A stretch of 64,000 bases of DNA from Rhizobium phaseoli (GCF_010668805.1 NZ_WUFT01000022.1:1-64000); one strand, 5' to 3'; positions 7,298-16,180 are shown, counted from the stretch's first letter. The notes: generated by a model not told the origin, from the sequence alone. Translations and numbers: made by a program.

Positions 7298-7980
7298 CCA
7301 GCTGTATCCCGGAAGCGGGCGGGCAACCGCTCTTTATAGGGGTAGAACTTGAAGTAGGGGCGGGCCTCGTCCAGTGCCCGTGCAAAGGAGGGGCGCGTCA
7401 GCAGCCGATCGTAATAGGCGCGAAGGTTCGGCTGCTCCGCTGAAAAAGGAACCAGCGTCTCGGCATAGAAGAGCGACGGGGCTGCAGCGCAATCGGCCAT
7501 GGTGAAGCCGTCGCCCGCTATCCATAGTTTGTCGGCAAGCTGCTTTTCGATCATCGCATAGGCGGTGGCAAGTGTCGCCTTGGCGGCGGTCATCTCGATC
7601 TCATCCGCCGTCCCCTCGGGGCGCCGGCGATTGCTGACGAGTGTCTGCATCGGCGCCTGAACATAGTGGTCGAAGAAGCGGTCCCAGAGGCGGACCTGCA
7701 GCGCCCGGTCGATCTCAAGCGGCAGCAGGCGGACGGGGCCGGGATAATACTGCTCAAGATATTCGATGATGATCGACGTCTCGGGAATGGTGCTGTCGCG
7801 CGCCTCGTCCCGCAGCAGCGGCATCTTGCCGATCGGCCAGAAGCGGAAGAGATCGGAACGCGAGCTCTCGTCGGACAGATCGACGAGACGATTTTCGAAG
7901 GGCGTGCCGTTTTCATAAAGCGCGATCAGCACCTTGTGGCAGAAGGAGGCGAGCGGATGCCCATAGAACACGAGCGACAT
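7294..7980 (-). CDS. Glutathione S-transferase family protein
   Basis: A 228-residue GST with the thioredoxin-like N-domain (LVFYGHPLASFCHKVLIALYENG), the cis-proline glutathione-binding loop (WPIGKMPLL) and the helical C-domain with its N-capping motif (IAGDGFTMADCAAAPSLFYAE). It conjugates glutathione to electrophiles or acts as a thiol transferase; the substrate is unknown. It is the first gene of an operon with the ArsR regulator and SRPBCC protein, which suggests ligand-controlled detoxification (inference). Confidence 0.88.
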   Translation of the reverse strand: MSLVFYGHPLASFCHKVLIALYENGTPFENRLVDLSDESSRSDLFRFWPIGKMPLLRDEARDSTIPETSIIIEYLEQYYPGPVRLLPLEIDRALQVRLWDRFFDHYVQAPMQTLVSNRRRPEGTADEIEMTAAKATLATAYAMIEKQLADKLWIAGDGFTMADCAAAPSLFYAETLVPFSAEQPNLRAYYDRLLTRPSFARALDEARPYFKFYPYKERLPARFRDTAG

Positions 7981-8081
7981 GCGGCAACCTTTCCTGTTGT
8001 GATAAACTTTACCGTTCGACTAAGTATCAGGTCGGCCGGCATAGCGCAACAAATAGTTTGCCAATCGCGCAAGTATCGTCG

Positions 8082-8900
8082 TCAGCCGATATATCTCGCG
8101 ATGACCAGATGGCCGGGTGTCGGCTGGCCGTCTTCCATGCGTACGTTGATATCCGATATCTCGACCAGTTCGAAACCGGTGGCCGCCAGGCGTTCTTTTA
8201 CATAGGCGTCGGCATGGGCGAAGCGCTGATGCGGACCGACCATGTAGGCACGGCCAGCGAGAGTGGCATGCGGCACGGTTTCCGAGGAGAAGATGAACAG
8301 GCCATCCGGGGTGAGGTTCTCGGCGGCGCCGAAGAATAGTGGTTCGAGCGCGCCGAGATAGGGCAGTACGTCGGTAGCGGTGATGATGTCGAAGGCGTCC
8401 TCGTCGTTGTCGTCGAGGAAATCCTCGACCTCGGCGACGAAGAGCGTCTCGTAGAGATCCTTCTCATGGGCAATCTCGACCATCTTCTCCGATAGGTCGA
8501 TGCCGGTCATGTCGGCGCAGAGGTCGCGCAGTGCGCCGCCGGTCAGGCCCGTGCCGCAGCCGAGATCGAGCAGCCGCTTGAACGGTCCGAGCTTCAGCGC
8601 CTGCAGGCGCTGGCGCACCAGCATCGGCACGTGGTAGCCGAGCTGCTCGACAAGTACGTCCTCGAAAACCTCGGCATGCTGGTCGAACAGGGTCTCGACA
8701 TAAGCGTCGGGCGCCCTGGCAGGAGTTTCGCCGCGGCCCATGGCGGCGATACGCACGGCGGCACCGCCGTGATCGTCGGGATCGATTGCCAGGACTTCCT
8801 CATAGGCTGCAACCGCCGCGTCGATATCGCCGGCCTTTTCCAGCGCCAGAGCGCGGTTATAGGCCTCGCCAAGGGCTTCTTCGTCGATCTTCTTTGCCAT
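8082..8900 (-). CDS. TPR-containing class I SAM-dependent methyltransferase
   Basis: A 272-residue protein. Residues about 5-45 (EEALGEAYNRALALEKAGDIDAAVAAYEEVLAIDP) form a tetratricopeptide hairpin. The methyltransferase follows: motif I RLLDLGCGTGLTGG near residue 115, the acidic loop DMTGIDLSEKMVEIA, and DAFDIITATDVLPYLG. The chosen ATG gives MAKKIDEEAL; an upstream ATG at 8930 is possible. Similar proteins are annotated as contractile-protein or ubiquinone-type methyltransferases, but the substrate is not predictable. It is divergent from the DUF2270 gene. Confidence 0.8.
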   Translation of the reverse strand: MAKKIDEEALGEAYNRALALEKAGDIDAAVAAYEEVLAIDPDDHGGAAVRIAAMGRGETPARAPDAYVETLFDQHAEVFEDVLVEQLGYHVPMLVRQRLQALKLGPFKRLLDLGCGTGLTGGALRDLCADMTGIDLSEKMVEIAHEKDLYETLFVAEVEDFLDDNDEDAFDIITATDVLPYLGALEPLFFGAAENLTPDGLFIFSSETVPHATLAGRAYMVGPHQRFAHADAYVKERLAATGFELVEISDINVRMEDGQPTPGHLVIARYIG

Positions 8901-9013
8901 CGCGGTCCATCGTCCTTTTGTTTCAGGCATGCGTCTAAGGCGGCTTTCGAAGTTTTGCAATGGCGCGGCTGCGGGCGCAGAATGGGCGCAAAGAAGACCA
9001 AGGGAGGAAAACC

Positions 9014-9739
9014 ATGAAATCGGAGCAAGAAAGGCCGTCATCGATACTTGAAGGAGAGGCTGCGCGGGCATTGCTGCTGCCTGGTACGCCAGGCGAGATC
9101 ACCAACACGCTCAGCCATTATTACCGCGGTGAACTCGGGCGGATGACGAGTTGGCGCGACCGCATCGACCGAACGTCCAACTGGGCGATCACCGTGGTCG
9201 CGGCGCTGCTTTCGGTGTCGCTGTCGACGCCGACCTCGCATCACGGCGTGTTGCTGTTCGGGATGATGCTGGTCACGCTGCTTCTGATCATCGAAGCGCG
9301 GCGCTACCGCTTCTTCGACATCTACCGCGCCCGCATTCGGCAGATCGAGCGCTGCTATTTCGCGCAGATTTTGGCGCCGGAGGCGGGGGCCGGCAGAGAA
9401 TGGGCCTCGGTGATCGCGAGCAGCCTGCGCAAACCGCGATTCCTGCTCAGCTATTGGGACGCAATGCACCGCCGGCTCAAACGGAACTATGGCTGGATGT
9501 ATTCCATCCTGTTTCTCGCCTGGTGCCTGAAGATCTCGACGCCGAAATTGCAGACGGAGGGCATGCCGGCGCTACAGGCGCAATCCTGGACCTATGTCAT
9601 CGACAATGCGGTGCTGGGGCCCATTCCCGGCCTTGCGGTCATCATCATCGTCGTCGTCTTCTACCTCGGCATCCTCGGTTTTGCGCTCCGCCCGGTCCGT
9701 GACCAAGGTGAATTCGGCCATGGCGAGGCACATGTCTGA
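9014..9739 (+). CDS. DUF2270 integral membrane protein
   Basis: A 241-residue protein with three or four membrane helices: about 52-67 (WAITVVAALLSVSLS), 75-92 (LLFGMMLVTLLLIIEARR), one near 165, and a strong one at about 208-228 (GLAVIIIVVVFYLGILGFAL). The block RRYRFFDIYRARIRQIERCYF between helices is the conserved DUF2270 signature. A very good RBS (AGGGAGGA) fixes the ATG at 9014. Function is unknown. Confidence 0.8.
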   Translation: MKSEQERPSSILEGEAARALLLPGTPGEITNTLSHYYRGELGRMTSWRDRIDRTSNWAITVVAALLSVSLSTPTSHHGVLLFGMMLVTLLLIIEARRYRFFDIYRARIRQIERCYFAQILAPEAGAGREWASVIASSLRKPRFLLSYWDAMHRRLKRNYGWMYSILFLAWCLKISTPKLQTEGMPALQAQSWTYVIDNAVLGPIPGLAVIIIVVVFYLGILGFALRPVRDQGEFGHGEAHV

Positions 9740-9757
9740 TCCTGCGCAGAGGCCGGA

Positions 9758-10024
9758 TCAGTGCAGGATGAACTCTCCCTTCAGCGCCCGCCACTCGGTT
9801 GGCGAGATCAGCTTGCGGTGGACGTAGCGCACCGAATGCAGCGGTCCGTCGAGCTTTTCTTCCCAAAATTTGAGGAAGCCGCGCATTTCGGGAAAATCGG
9901 GGGCGAGATCATAATCCTGCCAGACATAGGTCTGTAGGATCGCCGGATGATCCGGAAGGTGGTAGAGGATCTGGGCGGTCGTCAGACCATAGCCCTTCAG
10001 TTGTTTTTCCATGTCCTTGTGCAT
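9758..10024 (-). CDS. Usg family protein
   Basis: An 88-residue soluble protein with LKGYGLTTAQILYHLPDHPAILQTYVWQDYDLAPDFPEM, the signature of the alphaproteobacterial Usg family, named for a protein encoded near tryptophan genes. The second half (LKFWEEKLDGPLHSVRYVHRKLISPTEWR) is equally conserved. Starts at a GTG (10033), this ATG or a later ATG are all possible. Its biochemical role is not known. It is convergent with the DUF2270 gene, 18 bases apart. Confidence 0.75.
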   Translation of the reverse strand: MHKDMEKQLKGYGLTTAQILYHLPDHPAILQTYVWQDYDLAPDFPEMRGFLKFWEEKLDGPLHSVRYVHRKLISPTEWRALKGEFILH

Positions 10025-10240
10025 CGTGTTCACTTCTCGTTCCCACTCGCGCGCTTATTAGCGCTAAGTGATATGGAAACATGCGAGTGGTTAACGAGAG
10101 CTTTACAGATGCTTCATAAAAGGACAATTGATTTTTAATATCAATAGATTAGCAGCATATGGCGGGGAGTGCTGCCACGTCGGTTCTGATGGATCCGCGC
10201 AGTGGTCCGAAAACCGCGAGACACCTTCGGAGAGGACGCG

Positions 10241-11071
10241 TCAGCGCTTGAGATGCCGGGTCAGGCGGCGCTCGATCCAGGCCCAAAGATGGCGCAGTGC
10301 CTCGACGATGACGAGGTAGAAGATCGCTGCCCAGAGATAGGTCTGGTAGTCGAAGGTGCGGGAGAAGGCGTAGCGGGTCTCGCCCATCAGGTCGAGCACG
10401 GTGATGATGGCGACGACCGCCGAGCCCTTGATCAGCAGGATGATCTCGTTGCCGTAAGGGCGAAGCGCGACGATGAGAGCCTGCGGCAGAATGATCTTGC
10501 GGAAGGCGATGAACCTGTGGATGCCGAGGGCCGCGGCTGCTTCGTGCTGGCCGTGCGGTACGCTTTCGATGGCGCCGCGCAGGATTTCCGCCTGGTAGGC
10601 CGCGGTATTGATGGTCATGGCAAAAAGGCCGCAATACCAAGCTTCGCGGAAGAACCACCAGATGCCGACGGCCTCAAGCTGCGGCCGGAATACGCCGAGG
10701 CCGTAATAGACCAGGAACAGTTGAGCCAGCAGCGGTGTGCCGCGGAAGAAATAGATGTAGCCGTAAGCGAGCGCATTCAGCATCCGGTTCTTCGACATGC
10801 GCGCCGCGGCAAGCGGCAGCGACAGAACTGCGCCGCAGATGACGGAAATGAAAACGAGGCTCAGCGTGACCCCAAGACCGTGGACATAGCGCGGTCCGTA
10901 GCGAGTAAATTTTTCCAGATCCCAGCCGTTGATGACGGAGATTACCAGCAGCGCGCCGAATACAACCCAGACGGCGACGAAGATATAGCCGGCCATACGC
11001 GCCGGCGTCATCGGCTTCATCACTTCGCGAGGTGCGGGTTGCGGCGGGATCAGCGTTTCGACGTAGCTCAT
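10241..11071 (-). CDS. Polar amino-acid ABC transporter permease (HisM/OccM type)
   Basis: A 276-residue inner-membrane permease with about five helices. The family block HEAAAALGIHRFIAFRKIILPQA (EAA loop contacting the ATPase) lies near residue 190, and FRGTPLLAQLFLVYYG is the standard early motif. The start shown (MSYVETLIPP) overlaps the stop of the partner permease by four bases. It is the last gene of a binding protein-permease-permease unit. No ATPase gene follows, unlike typical his/occ/noc systems. Confidence 0.88.
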   Translation of the reverse strand: MSYVETLIPPQPAPREVMKPMTPARMAGYIFVAVWVVFGALLVISVINGWDLEKFTRYGPRYVHGLGVTLSLVFISVICGAVLSLPLAAARMSKNRMLNALAYGYIYFFRGTPLLAQLFLVYYGLGVFRPQLEAVGIWWFFREAWYCGLFAMTINTAAYQAEILRGAIESVPHGQHEAAAALGIHRFIAFRKIILPQALIVALRPYGNEIILLIKGSAVVAIITVLDLMGETRYAFSRTFDYQTYLWAAIFYLVIVEALRHLWAWIERRLTRHLKR

Positions 11072-11874
11072 CGGCGGATCTCCGAACGCCTGGCCCACCG
11101 CTCGACATAGACGAGCAGAAAGGAGGAGAGGATGGCGAGCACCAGATAGAGGCAGCAGGCCAGGCCATAGAAGAAGAAGGGTTCTTTGGTCACGCGCACG
11201 GCGACACTCGTCTGGCGCAGGATATCGGCAAGGCTGATGATCGAGACGTAGGAAGTATCCTTCAGCAGCACCATCCAGAGATTCGTCAGGCCCGGCAGCG
11301 CGATGCGCACGAGCTGCGGCAGGATGATCAGGCGCAACGTGCGGCCGCTATGCAGCCCAAGTGCATCGCCTGCCTCATATTGTCCCTTGGGAATGGCGCG
11401 AAAGGCTGAGAGCAATACTTCCGAACAATAGGCGGAGAAGACCACCGAAAGCGCGATGACGCCGGCGAGGAAGGCGTTGATCTCGACCGGCGGCCCGTCA
11501 TACCCCACAAAGGTCAGCAGAGACTGGATCAGCATCTGCATGCCGTAATAGATGATGAAGAGCGTCAGAAGCTCCGGCAGGCCGCGAAAGATCGTCGTGT
11601 AGATGCCGGCCGCCAGCCGAAGCGATTTCTCTTCCGACTGCTGGCCGAGCGCCACCAGGAAGCCGATGGCGAGGCCGATCGGCAGGGTGACGATTGCCAC
11701 CGAAACGGTGACCTGCAGGCCAAGGGCGATCTCGTCGCCCCAGCCGGTATCGCCACAGGCAAGGATCGTCGACTGACCTAGCCAGGTGAAGATGCCAACG
11801 GGTCCGCATAGCGGATCGAAAATGTGCACAAGTAAGCTCCAGAAGGAGCCAAGCGCGGAAAATAATCCGCCCAT
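11068..11874 (-). CDS. Polar amino-acid ABC transporter permease (HisQ/OccQ type)
   Basis: A 268-residue permease with IYTTIFRGLPELLTLFIIYYGMQ, the HisQ-type pre-EAA motif, and GQYEAGDALGLHSGRTLRLIILPQ as the EAA loop near residue 170. The N-terminal loop containing CGDTGWGDEIALGLQVTVSVA matches opine/histidine permeases. It pairs with the downstream permease as a heterodimer. It is separated from the binding-protein gene by a hairpin at 11932-11960, which may lower its expression relative to the binding protein. Confidence 0.88.
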   Translation of the reverse strand: MGGLFSALGSFWSLLVHIFDPLCGPVGIFTWLGQSTILACGDTGWGDEIALGLQVTVSVAIVTLPIGLAIGFLVALGQQSEEKSLRLAAGIYTTIFRGLPELLTLFIIYYGMQMLIQSLLTFVGYDGPPVEINAFLAGVIALSVVFSAYCSEVLLSAFRAIPKGQYEAGDALGLHSGRTLRLIILPQLVRIALPGLTNLWMVLLKDTSYVSIISLADILRQTSVAVRVTKEPFFFYGLACCLYLVLAILSSFLLVYVERWARRSEIRR

Positions 11875-11921
11875 GCGATAATTCCCCTCACGGCTTTTGC
11901 CGTTTTGATCTTGCCATCTTT

Positions 11922-11960
11922 GTCAAACAAAAATGGCGGAAGAGCAAGCCTTCCGCCATT
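11922..11960 (-). terminator. Attenuating hairpin between binding protein and permease genes
   Basis: Reading the minus strand, AATGGCGGAAG pairs with CTTCCGCCATT (11-bp perfect stem, 11950-11960 with 11932-11942) and is followed by TTTTGTTTG. It stands 27 bases after the binding-protein stop and before the permeases, typical of partial termination that keeps binding protein in excess. Confidence 0.75.
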
Positions 11961-11987
11961 ACCTTGATCGGCCAGATAGCGAATTTC

Positions 11988-12761
11988 TTATTCGCCGTAA
12001 ACGTCGAAGTCGAAGTACTTGTCCTGGATCTTCTTGTACTCACCGCTGGCGCGGATCGCAGCGATCGCCGTGTTCAGTTTTTCCTTGAGCGGATCGCCCT
12101 TGCGGATGGCGATGCCTGCGCCGTTGCCGTTGATTTCCTTGTCGACCGGCAGGGTGGTCAGGATCTTGCAGCAGGCGCCGGCGTCGGATTTGACCCATTC
12201 GGAGAGAACGACGACGTCGTCGATGACGGCATCGACACGGCCGCTGGAGACGTCGAGCTTGTATTCGTCAGCAGTGGGGTAGAGCTTCAGTTCGGTGTCG
12301 GCCAGATGCTTCTCTGCATAGTTGGCGTGCGTCGTCGAGGTCTGCGCGCCGATCACCTTGCCCTTGAGGCCGGCAACGTCGGTAATCGTCGAATCCTTCG
12401 GCACGGCGATGGCCGGCGGGGTGTTGTAGTACTTGTTGGAGAAATCGACGAGCTTCAGACGCTCCGGTGTGATCGACATGGAGGAAACGATCATGTCGAA
12501 CTTCTTGGCGTTGAGCGCCGGGATGATGCCGTCCCAGTCGGTGCTGACGAAGGAGCAATCGGCCTTCATCTCAGCGCAGAGCGCCTTGGTGATGTCGATG
12601 TCGAAGCCCTGGATCGTGCCGCTGGCATCGACGAATTCGAAGGGTGGGTAGGTCGAATCGGTGCCGATCACATACTTTTCGCCATCGGCCATGGCCGAGC
12701 CGGCGAAAAGGGACATCGCCGCGATCGAGGCTGCCGCGAAAATACGGGTGGAGATATGCAT
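11988..12761 (-). CDS. Polar amino-acid ABC transporter, periplasmic binding protein
   Basis: A 257-residue secreted protein. Residues 1-25 form a signal peptide (ISTRIFAAASIAAMSLFAGSAMA). The mature protein begins with EKYVIGTDSTYPPFEFVD, the family 3 solute-binding signature, and continues with DITKALCAEMKADCSFV and FSNKYYNTPPAIAVPKDS. Two cysteine pairs (ADCSF and DAGACCKIL) recall the disulfide of LAO/HisJ proteins. The ligand is probably a basic or polar amino acid or an opine. It heads the operon. Confidence 0.9.
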   Translation of the reverse strand: MHISTRIFAAASIAAMSLFAGSAMADGEKYVIGTDSTYPPFEFVDASGTIQGFDIDITKALCAEMKADCSFVSTDWDGIIPALNAKKFDMIVSSMSITPERLKLVDFSNKYYNTPPAIAVPKDSTITDVAGLKGKVIGAQTSTTHANYAEKHLADTELKLYPTADEYKLDVSSGRVDAVIDDVVVLSEWVKSDAGACCKILTTLPVDKEINGNGAGIAIRKGDPLKEKLNTAIAAIRASGEYKKIQDKYFDFDVYGE

Positions 12762-13083
12762 GAGGATCCTCTCTGTTGGTAGCCGCCGCTGTTTTTCTCG
12801 TGGGCTGACGGCCGCAATTCAACGGTACCTAGACCGCCTTGCCGCGATAATCAGACTTTTTTTGATGGAATTGCAACACAAATCCCATCGCAATTGGGCG
12901 GTGCAAATCGCAGGCGACATGAACGCCGGCAGACTGCAACATTCACGCGAGGTTAATCCGCGGCTTCCTAGAACCGGAACAAATCGGCGGCTCGGCGATT
13001 GCCATTCCGCCTCAATGCAAAGCTAGGGGCGGAACCAGGGCCTATCGGCCTTTAAGAAGCTCAAACAGGATCGAGGAAACCCG
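12762..13083. other. Divergent promoter region between importer and OmpA genes
   Basis: About 320 bases holding the promoters of both neighbours. An AT-rich tract (CAGACTTTTTTTGATGG near 12851) and imperfect AATTGC/GCAATT dyads are visible, but no site matches a regulator I can name. There is no RBS-preceded small gene. Confidence 0.4.
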
Positions 13084-15297
13084 ATGGGCATGAAATCAAA
13101 ATTGTTCGCAAGCGCGGCTTTTCCGTTGCTTTCCCTTTCGCTGGCGTTCCAGCCGGCATCGGCAATGGCTGCCGTGCGCGACGTCGCGACGCAGGCTCCG
13201 GCCGTACGGCAAGTCGAACAGGGCAGCTTCGAGGTGGCGCAGGACGCGCCTTCCGAAGAGGAATTGCTGAAGAAGAAGCACAAACAGAAGGAGGAAGCTC
13301 CGGCCGAACAAGCACCGGCCGCCGAGCAACCGAAGGAGGCGCCTGCCGAAAAGCCGAAGGCTGAGCGGAAGGAGGCGCCGGCGCCCGAACCCAAGGCAGA
13401 GCCGGAACCGCCGAAGGCCGAAGCCGCGCCGAAGGCAGAGCCCGCGCCGCAAGCCGAAAGCAAGCCAGAGCGAAAGCCCAAGCAGGAAGCCCAGCCCGAG
13501 GCAAAGCCGGAAGCCGAGCCGCAGCAGGAGCAGCCGGTAACGCAGGAGAAGCCGAGGAAGCCGAAGAAGCAGGCAGAGCCGGAGGCCCAGCCGCAACCCG
13601 AACAGCAGCCAGCGGCAAAGGAAGCGCAGTCGCAGACGGAGCAGGCGCAGCCGGAAGCCAAGCCGGACGGCGGCAAGCGTGACAAGGCCCATGGCAAAGG
13701 CAAGGGCAAGGCCGAGACGGCGGCTCCCGAGGCCCTGACGCCGCCCGTGGAAGAAGCCAAACCCGAAGTCAAGCCGGAGGCAAAACCCGCTGCCGAGGCG
13801 CCGGCCGAGAAAAAGCCGACAAAGGGCGAGACGGCTGCGCCCGCAGACAAGTCGAATGCAGACAAGACGAATGCAGACAAGGCGGGCCAGGAGAAGGCGC
13901 CTGGAGATAAGCCTGCCGAAGTGAAAGCGCCCGAAGACAAGGCGGCGGCTCCGGAGGCCGCACCCGCGGAAAAGCCGAAGGACGGCACTGCAGCCAAGCC
14001 TGCCGGTGAACAGCCCGCCGGCGAGCAGCCGGCCGCGCCCGCGACCGGCACTGCCCAGCCGCTGCCGGATGCCAGCGGTGGCCAGGAGGTCAAGCAGGCC
14101 ATTCCGGCGCCGGAAAAGGCTTCGCCCGAAGAGCTGGAGCGCCGCAAGAAGATTGCTGCAGACCCGGCCAAGAGCAACGAGACCGTCGTACTGCCGGTCG
14201 AAAACGGTGCGGCCGTGCTCGACAGCGACAAGGATGCCGACCGCAGCAAGGGCCGGGAAGGCCGCCGCGATCGCGACAAGCAGCGCGCCGATAGCCAGGA
14301 GGTGAAGGTGCCGACCTCGGATGCCGACGCGCAGGCCGTCAGTGGTGCCAAGGCGCCGGCGCCGGTCAAGCTCGAGGCGGTAACCAGCGAGAAGGGCAGG
14401 AAGCTCGACGAGCGGCCGCAATTCGTCCGTCCCGACGGTGCACGCTTCGACGACCGCAGCGACGATAGCCGTGTGATCATCCAATACGACAACCGGGTGA
14501 TCGTGCGCGGCGACGACGACAGACGGTTCCGGCGCGACGGCGAACGGCCGACCTATGAAGAGCTGTCGGGCGACCGCTACCGCGAGACGATCACACGGCC
14601 GGAAGGCTATCGCATCGTCACGATCCGCAACCGCTATGGCGACATTATCCAGCGGTCGCGTGTCGATGCCCGCGGACGCGAGAATGTGCTCTACTACTCC
14701 CAGGAACTCTATGACGATCCGGACCGCGATTATTTCGAGGATCCGGGCGCCGACCTGCCGCCGATGCGGCTGCGCGTGCCGCTCGACGACTATATCATCG
14801 ACACCCGCAGCGATCCGAATCGGGACTACTATGAGTTCCTGAGCGAGCCGCCGGTCGAGCCGGTCGAGCGTGTCTATTCGCTCGACGAGGTGAAGTATTC
14901 GGCGCGTATCCGTGATAAGGTGCGCCGCATCGACCTCGACACGATCACCTTCGCGACCGGCAGTGCCGATATCCCGATGACCCAGGCGCGGACGTTGCGC
15001 AAGGTTGCCGACGCGATTAGCCAGGTGCTCAAGAAGGATCCGAGCGAGACCTTCCTGATCGAAGGTCATACCGATGCGGTCGGCTCCGACCAGAGCAACC
15101 TCATCCTCTCCGACCAACGGGCGGAATCAGTCGCCAACGTGCTCTCCGACGTTTACGGCATCCCGCCGGAGAACCTGGCGACGCAGGGTTACGGCGAACA
15201 ATATCTGAAGGTCAACACGACAGACCCTGAACAGGAAAACCGCCGCGTCACCATCCGCCGCGTCACGGCGCTGGTTAGGCCGGTCGCTGCCAAGTAA
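13084..15297 (+). CDS. OmpA-family protein with very long low-complexity linker
   Basis: A 737-residue envelope protein. A signal peptide (about 1-29, ending in QPASAMA) is followed by roughly 400 residues of Pro/Ala/Lys/Glu repeats such as EAKPEAEP and PADKSNADKTNADK, likely a stiff, extended linker. A charged, Arg/Asp/Tyr-rich segment spans about 440-600. The C-terminal OmpA domain (about 618-730) has FATGSADI, EGHTDAVGSDQSNLILSDQRAESV and TQGYGE, with the Asp/Arg pair that binds diaminopimelate in peptidoglycan. It lacks an eight-strand OmpA barrel. It likely tethers an envelope structure to the wall. The linker creates long antisense frames that are artefacts. Confidence 0.88.
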   Translation: MGMKSKLFASAAFPLLSLSLAFQPASAMAAVRDVATQAPAVRQVEQGSFEVAQDAPSEEELLKKKHKQKEEAPAEQAPAAEQPKEAPAEKPKAERKEAPAPEPKAEPEPPKAEAAPKAEPAPQAESKPERKPKQEAQPEAKPEAEPQQEQPVTQEKPRKPKKQAEPEAQPQPEQQPAAKEAQSQTEQAQPEAKPDGGKRDKAHGKGKGKAETAAPEALTPPVEEAKPEVKPEAKPAAEAPAEKKPTKGETAAPADKSNADKTNADKAGQEKAPGDKPAEVKAPEDKAAAPEAAPAEKPKDGTAAKPAGEQPAGEQPAAPATGTAQPLPDASGGQEVKQAIPAPEKASPEELERRKKIAADPAKSNETVVLPVENGAAVLDSDKDADRSKGREGRRDRDKQRADSQEVKVPTSDADAQAVSGAKAPAPVKLEAVTSEKGRKLDERPQFVRPDGARFDDRSDDSRVIIQYDNRVIVRGDDDRRFRRDGERPTYEELSGDRYRETITRPEGYRIVTIRNRYGDIIQRSRVDARGRENVLYYSQELYDDPDRDYFEDPGADLPPMRLRVPLDDYIIDTRSDPNRDYYEFLSEPPVEPVERVYSLDEVKYSARIRDKVRRIDLDTITFATGSADIPMTQARTLRKVADAISQVLKKDPSETFLIEGHTDAVGSDQSNLILSDQRAESVANVLSDVYGIPPENLATQGYGEQYLKVNTTDPEQENRRVTIRRVTALVRPVAAK

Positions 15298-15306
15298 ACG
15301 CTGTTG

Positions 15307-15350
15307 CCCCTCTCTGGGAATGGAGAGGGGCACTCGGTTGTCTGTCTTTT
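15307..15350 (+). terminator. Terminator between convergent genes
   Basis: CCCCTCTC (15307-15314) and GAGAGGGG (15323-15330) form an 8-bp stem ten bases after the OmpA-gene stop; T-rich sequence follows at 15337-15350. Confidence 0.7.
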
Positions 15351-15386
15351 TCTGCCCGGCGGACTGGGCGAAGCATCCTGCCGGTT

Positions 15387-16145
15387 TTACTGGCCCGCTT
15401 TCCTGGCCGCGTTTTCGATGATGTCGGCGACCTTCGCTGCTTGGGATGCGAAGACGGCGTGGCTGGCCTTGATCTCGGTCACTTCACTGCCGGCGCGTTT
15501 TGCCATGTCGAGCTCCAGCTCGGGATTGATAGAGCGATCCTGGGTGGCGACGATCGACCAACTCGGTTTCGTGCGCCATGCCGGGTCTGTGATCTTGGCG
15601 GAAAACGCCTGCTTGGCGGCGAAGACCTGTGACTTGGCCATGAAATCAGCCTCGGCTTGCGGAAGGTCGGCTGCGAAATCCGCATCAAAGACGCCCGGAT
15701 CGAGATAGAGATATTTGCCGTCCTTGGTTTCCCTTATATCCATACTGCCGGCGGGCTTCGAACTGGCGAGGCTCAGCACGCTTTCACCCTTGTCGGGCTG
15801 AAACGCTGCGACATAGACGAGGCCCGCGACATTGGGATCGTTGCCGGCTTCGGTAATGACCATGCCGCCATAGCTGTGGCCGACGAGCAGGCTCGGTCCG
15901 TCTTGGAGGTCGAGAACCCGCTTCGTCGCCGCCACATCGTCGTCGAGCGAGGTGATGGGCTCCTGGACGATGGTGACCTTGAAGCCCCGCTTTTCGAGAA
16001 TCTCGGTCGCCTTGCGCCATCCCGAACCATCGGCGAGCGCGCCGTGGACGATCACGATGTTCTTGACCGCGGCAGCCTCCGCCGCAAAGGCGATGCCGGT
16101 GGTGGCGAAGGCAAGGGCTGCCGTGAAAATGAGACGTCTATTCAT
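15387..16145 (-). CDS. Secreted alpha/beta hydrolase
   Basis: A 252-residue periplasmic protein with a signal peptide (1-22, ending GIAFAAEA). The core resembles the salicylate-esterase-like group: IVIVHGALADGSGWRKATEIL (oxyanion region) and LLVGHSYGGMVITEAG (nucleophile Ser in GHSYGG, about residue 92). The C-terminus contains SWSIVATQDRSINPELE and IKASHAVFASQ with the catalytic histidine. The substrate is unknown. It is transcribed toward the OmpA gene and follows the thiol-redox fusion gene on the same strand. Confidence 0.8.
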   Translation of the reverse strand: MNRRLIFTAALAFATTGIAFAAEAAAVKNIVIVHGALADGSGWRKATEILEKRGFKVTIVQEPITSLDDDVAATKRVLDLQDGPSLLVGHSYGGMVITEAGNDPNVAGLVYVAAFQPDKGESVLSLASSKPAGSMDIRETKDGKYLYLDPGVFDADFAADLPQAEADFMAKSQVFAAKQAFSAKITDPAWRTKPSWSIVATQDRSINPELELDMAKRAGSEVTEIKASHAVFASQAAKVADIIENAARKAGQ

Positions 16146-16180
16146 GCGTGTTACTCTTTGGGTAATGTTACGTTCCGGAT

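Noticed and set aside
13023..14492. 489-codon Ser/Ala/Gly-rich minus-strand frame
   Set aside because: Another shadow of the same low-complexity coding region; the sense strand has a signal peptide and OmpA domain.
13096..15117. 673-codon minus-strand frame opposite the OmpA-family gene
   Set aside because: Composition (long runs of Leu, Arg, Gly) mirrors the Lys/Glu/Pro repeats of the sense protein; no RBS and no recognisable domain.
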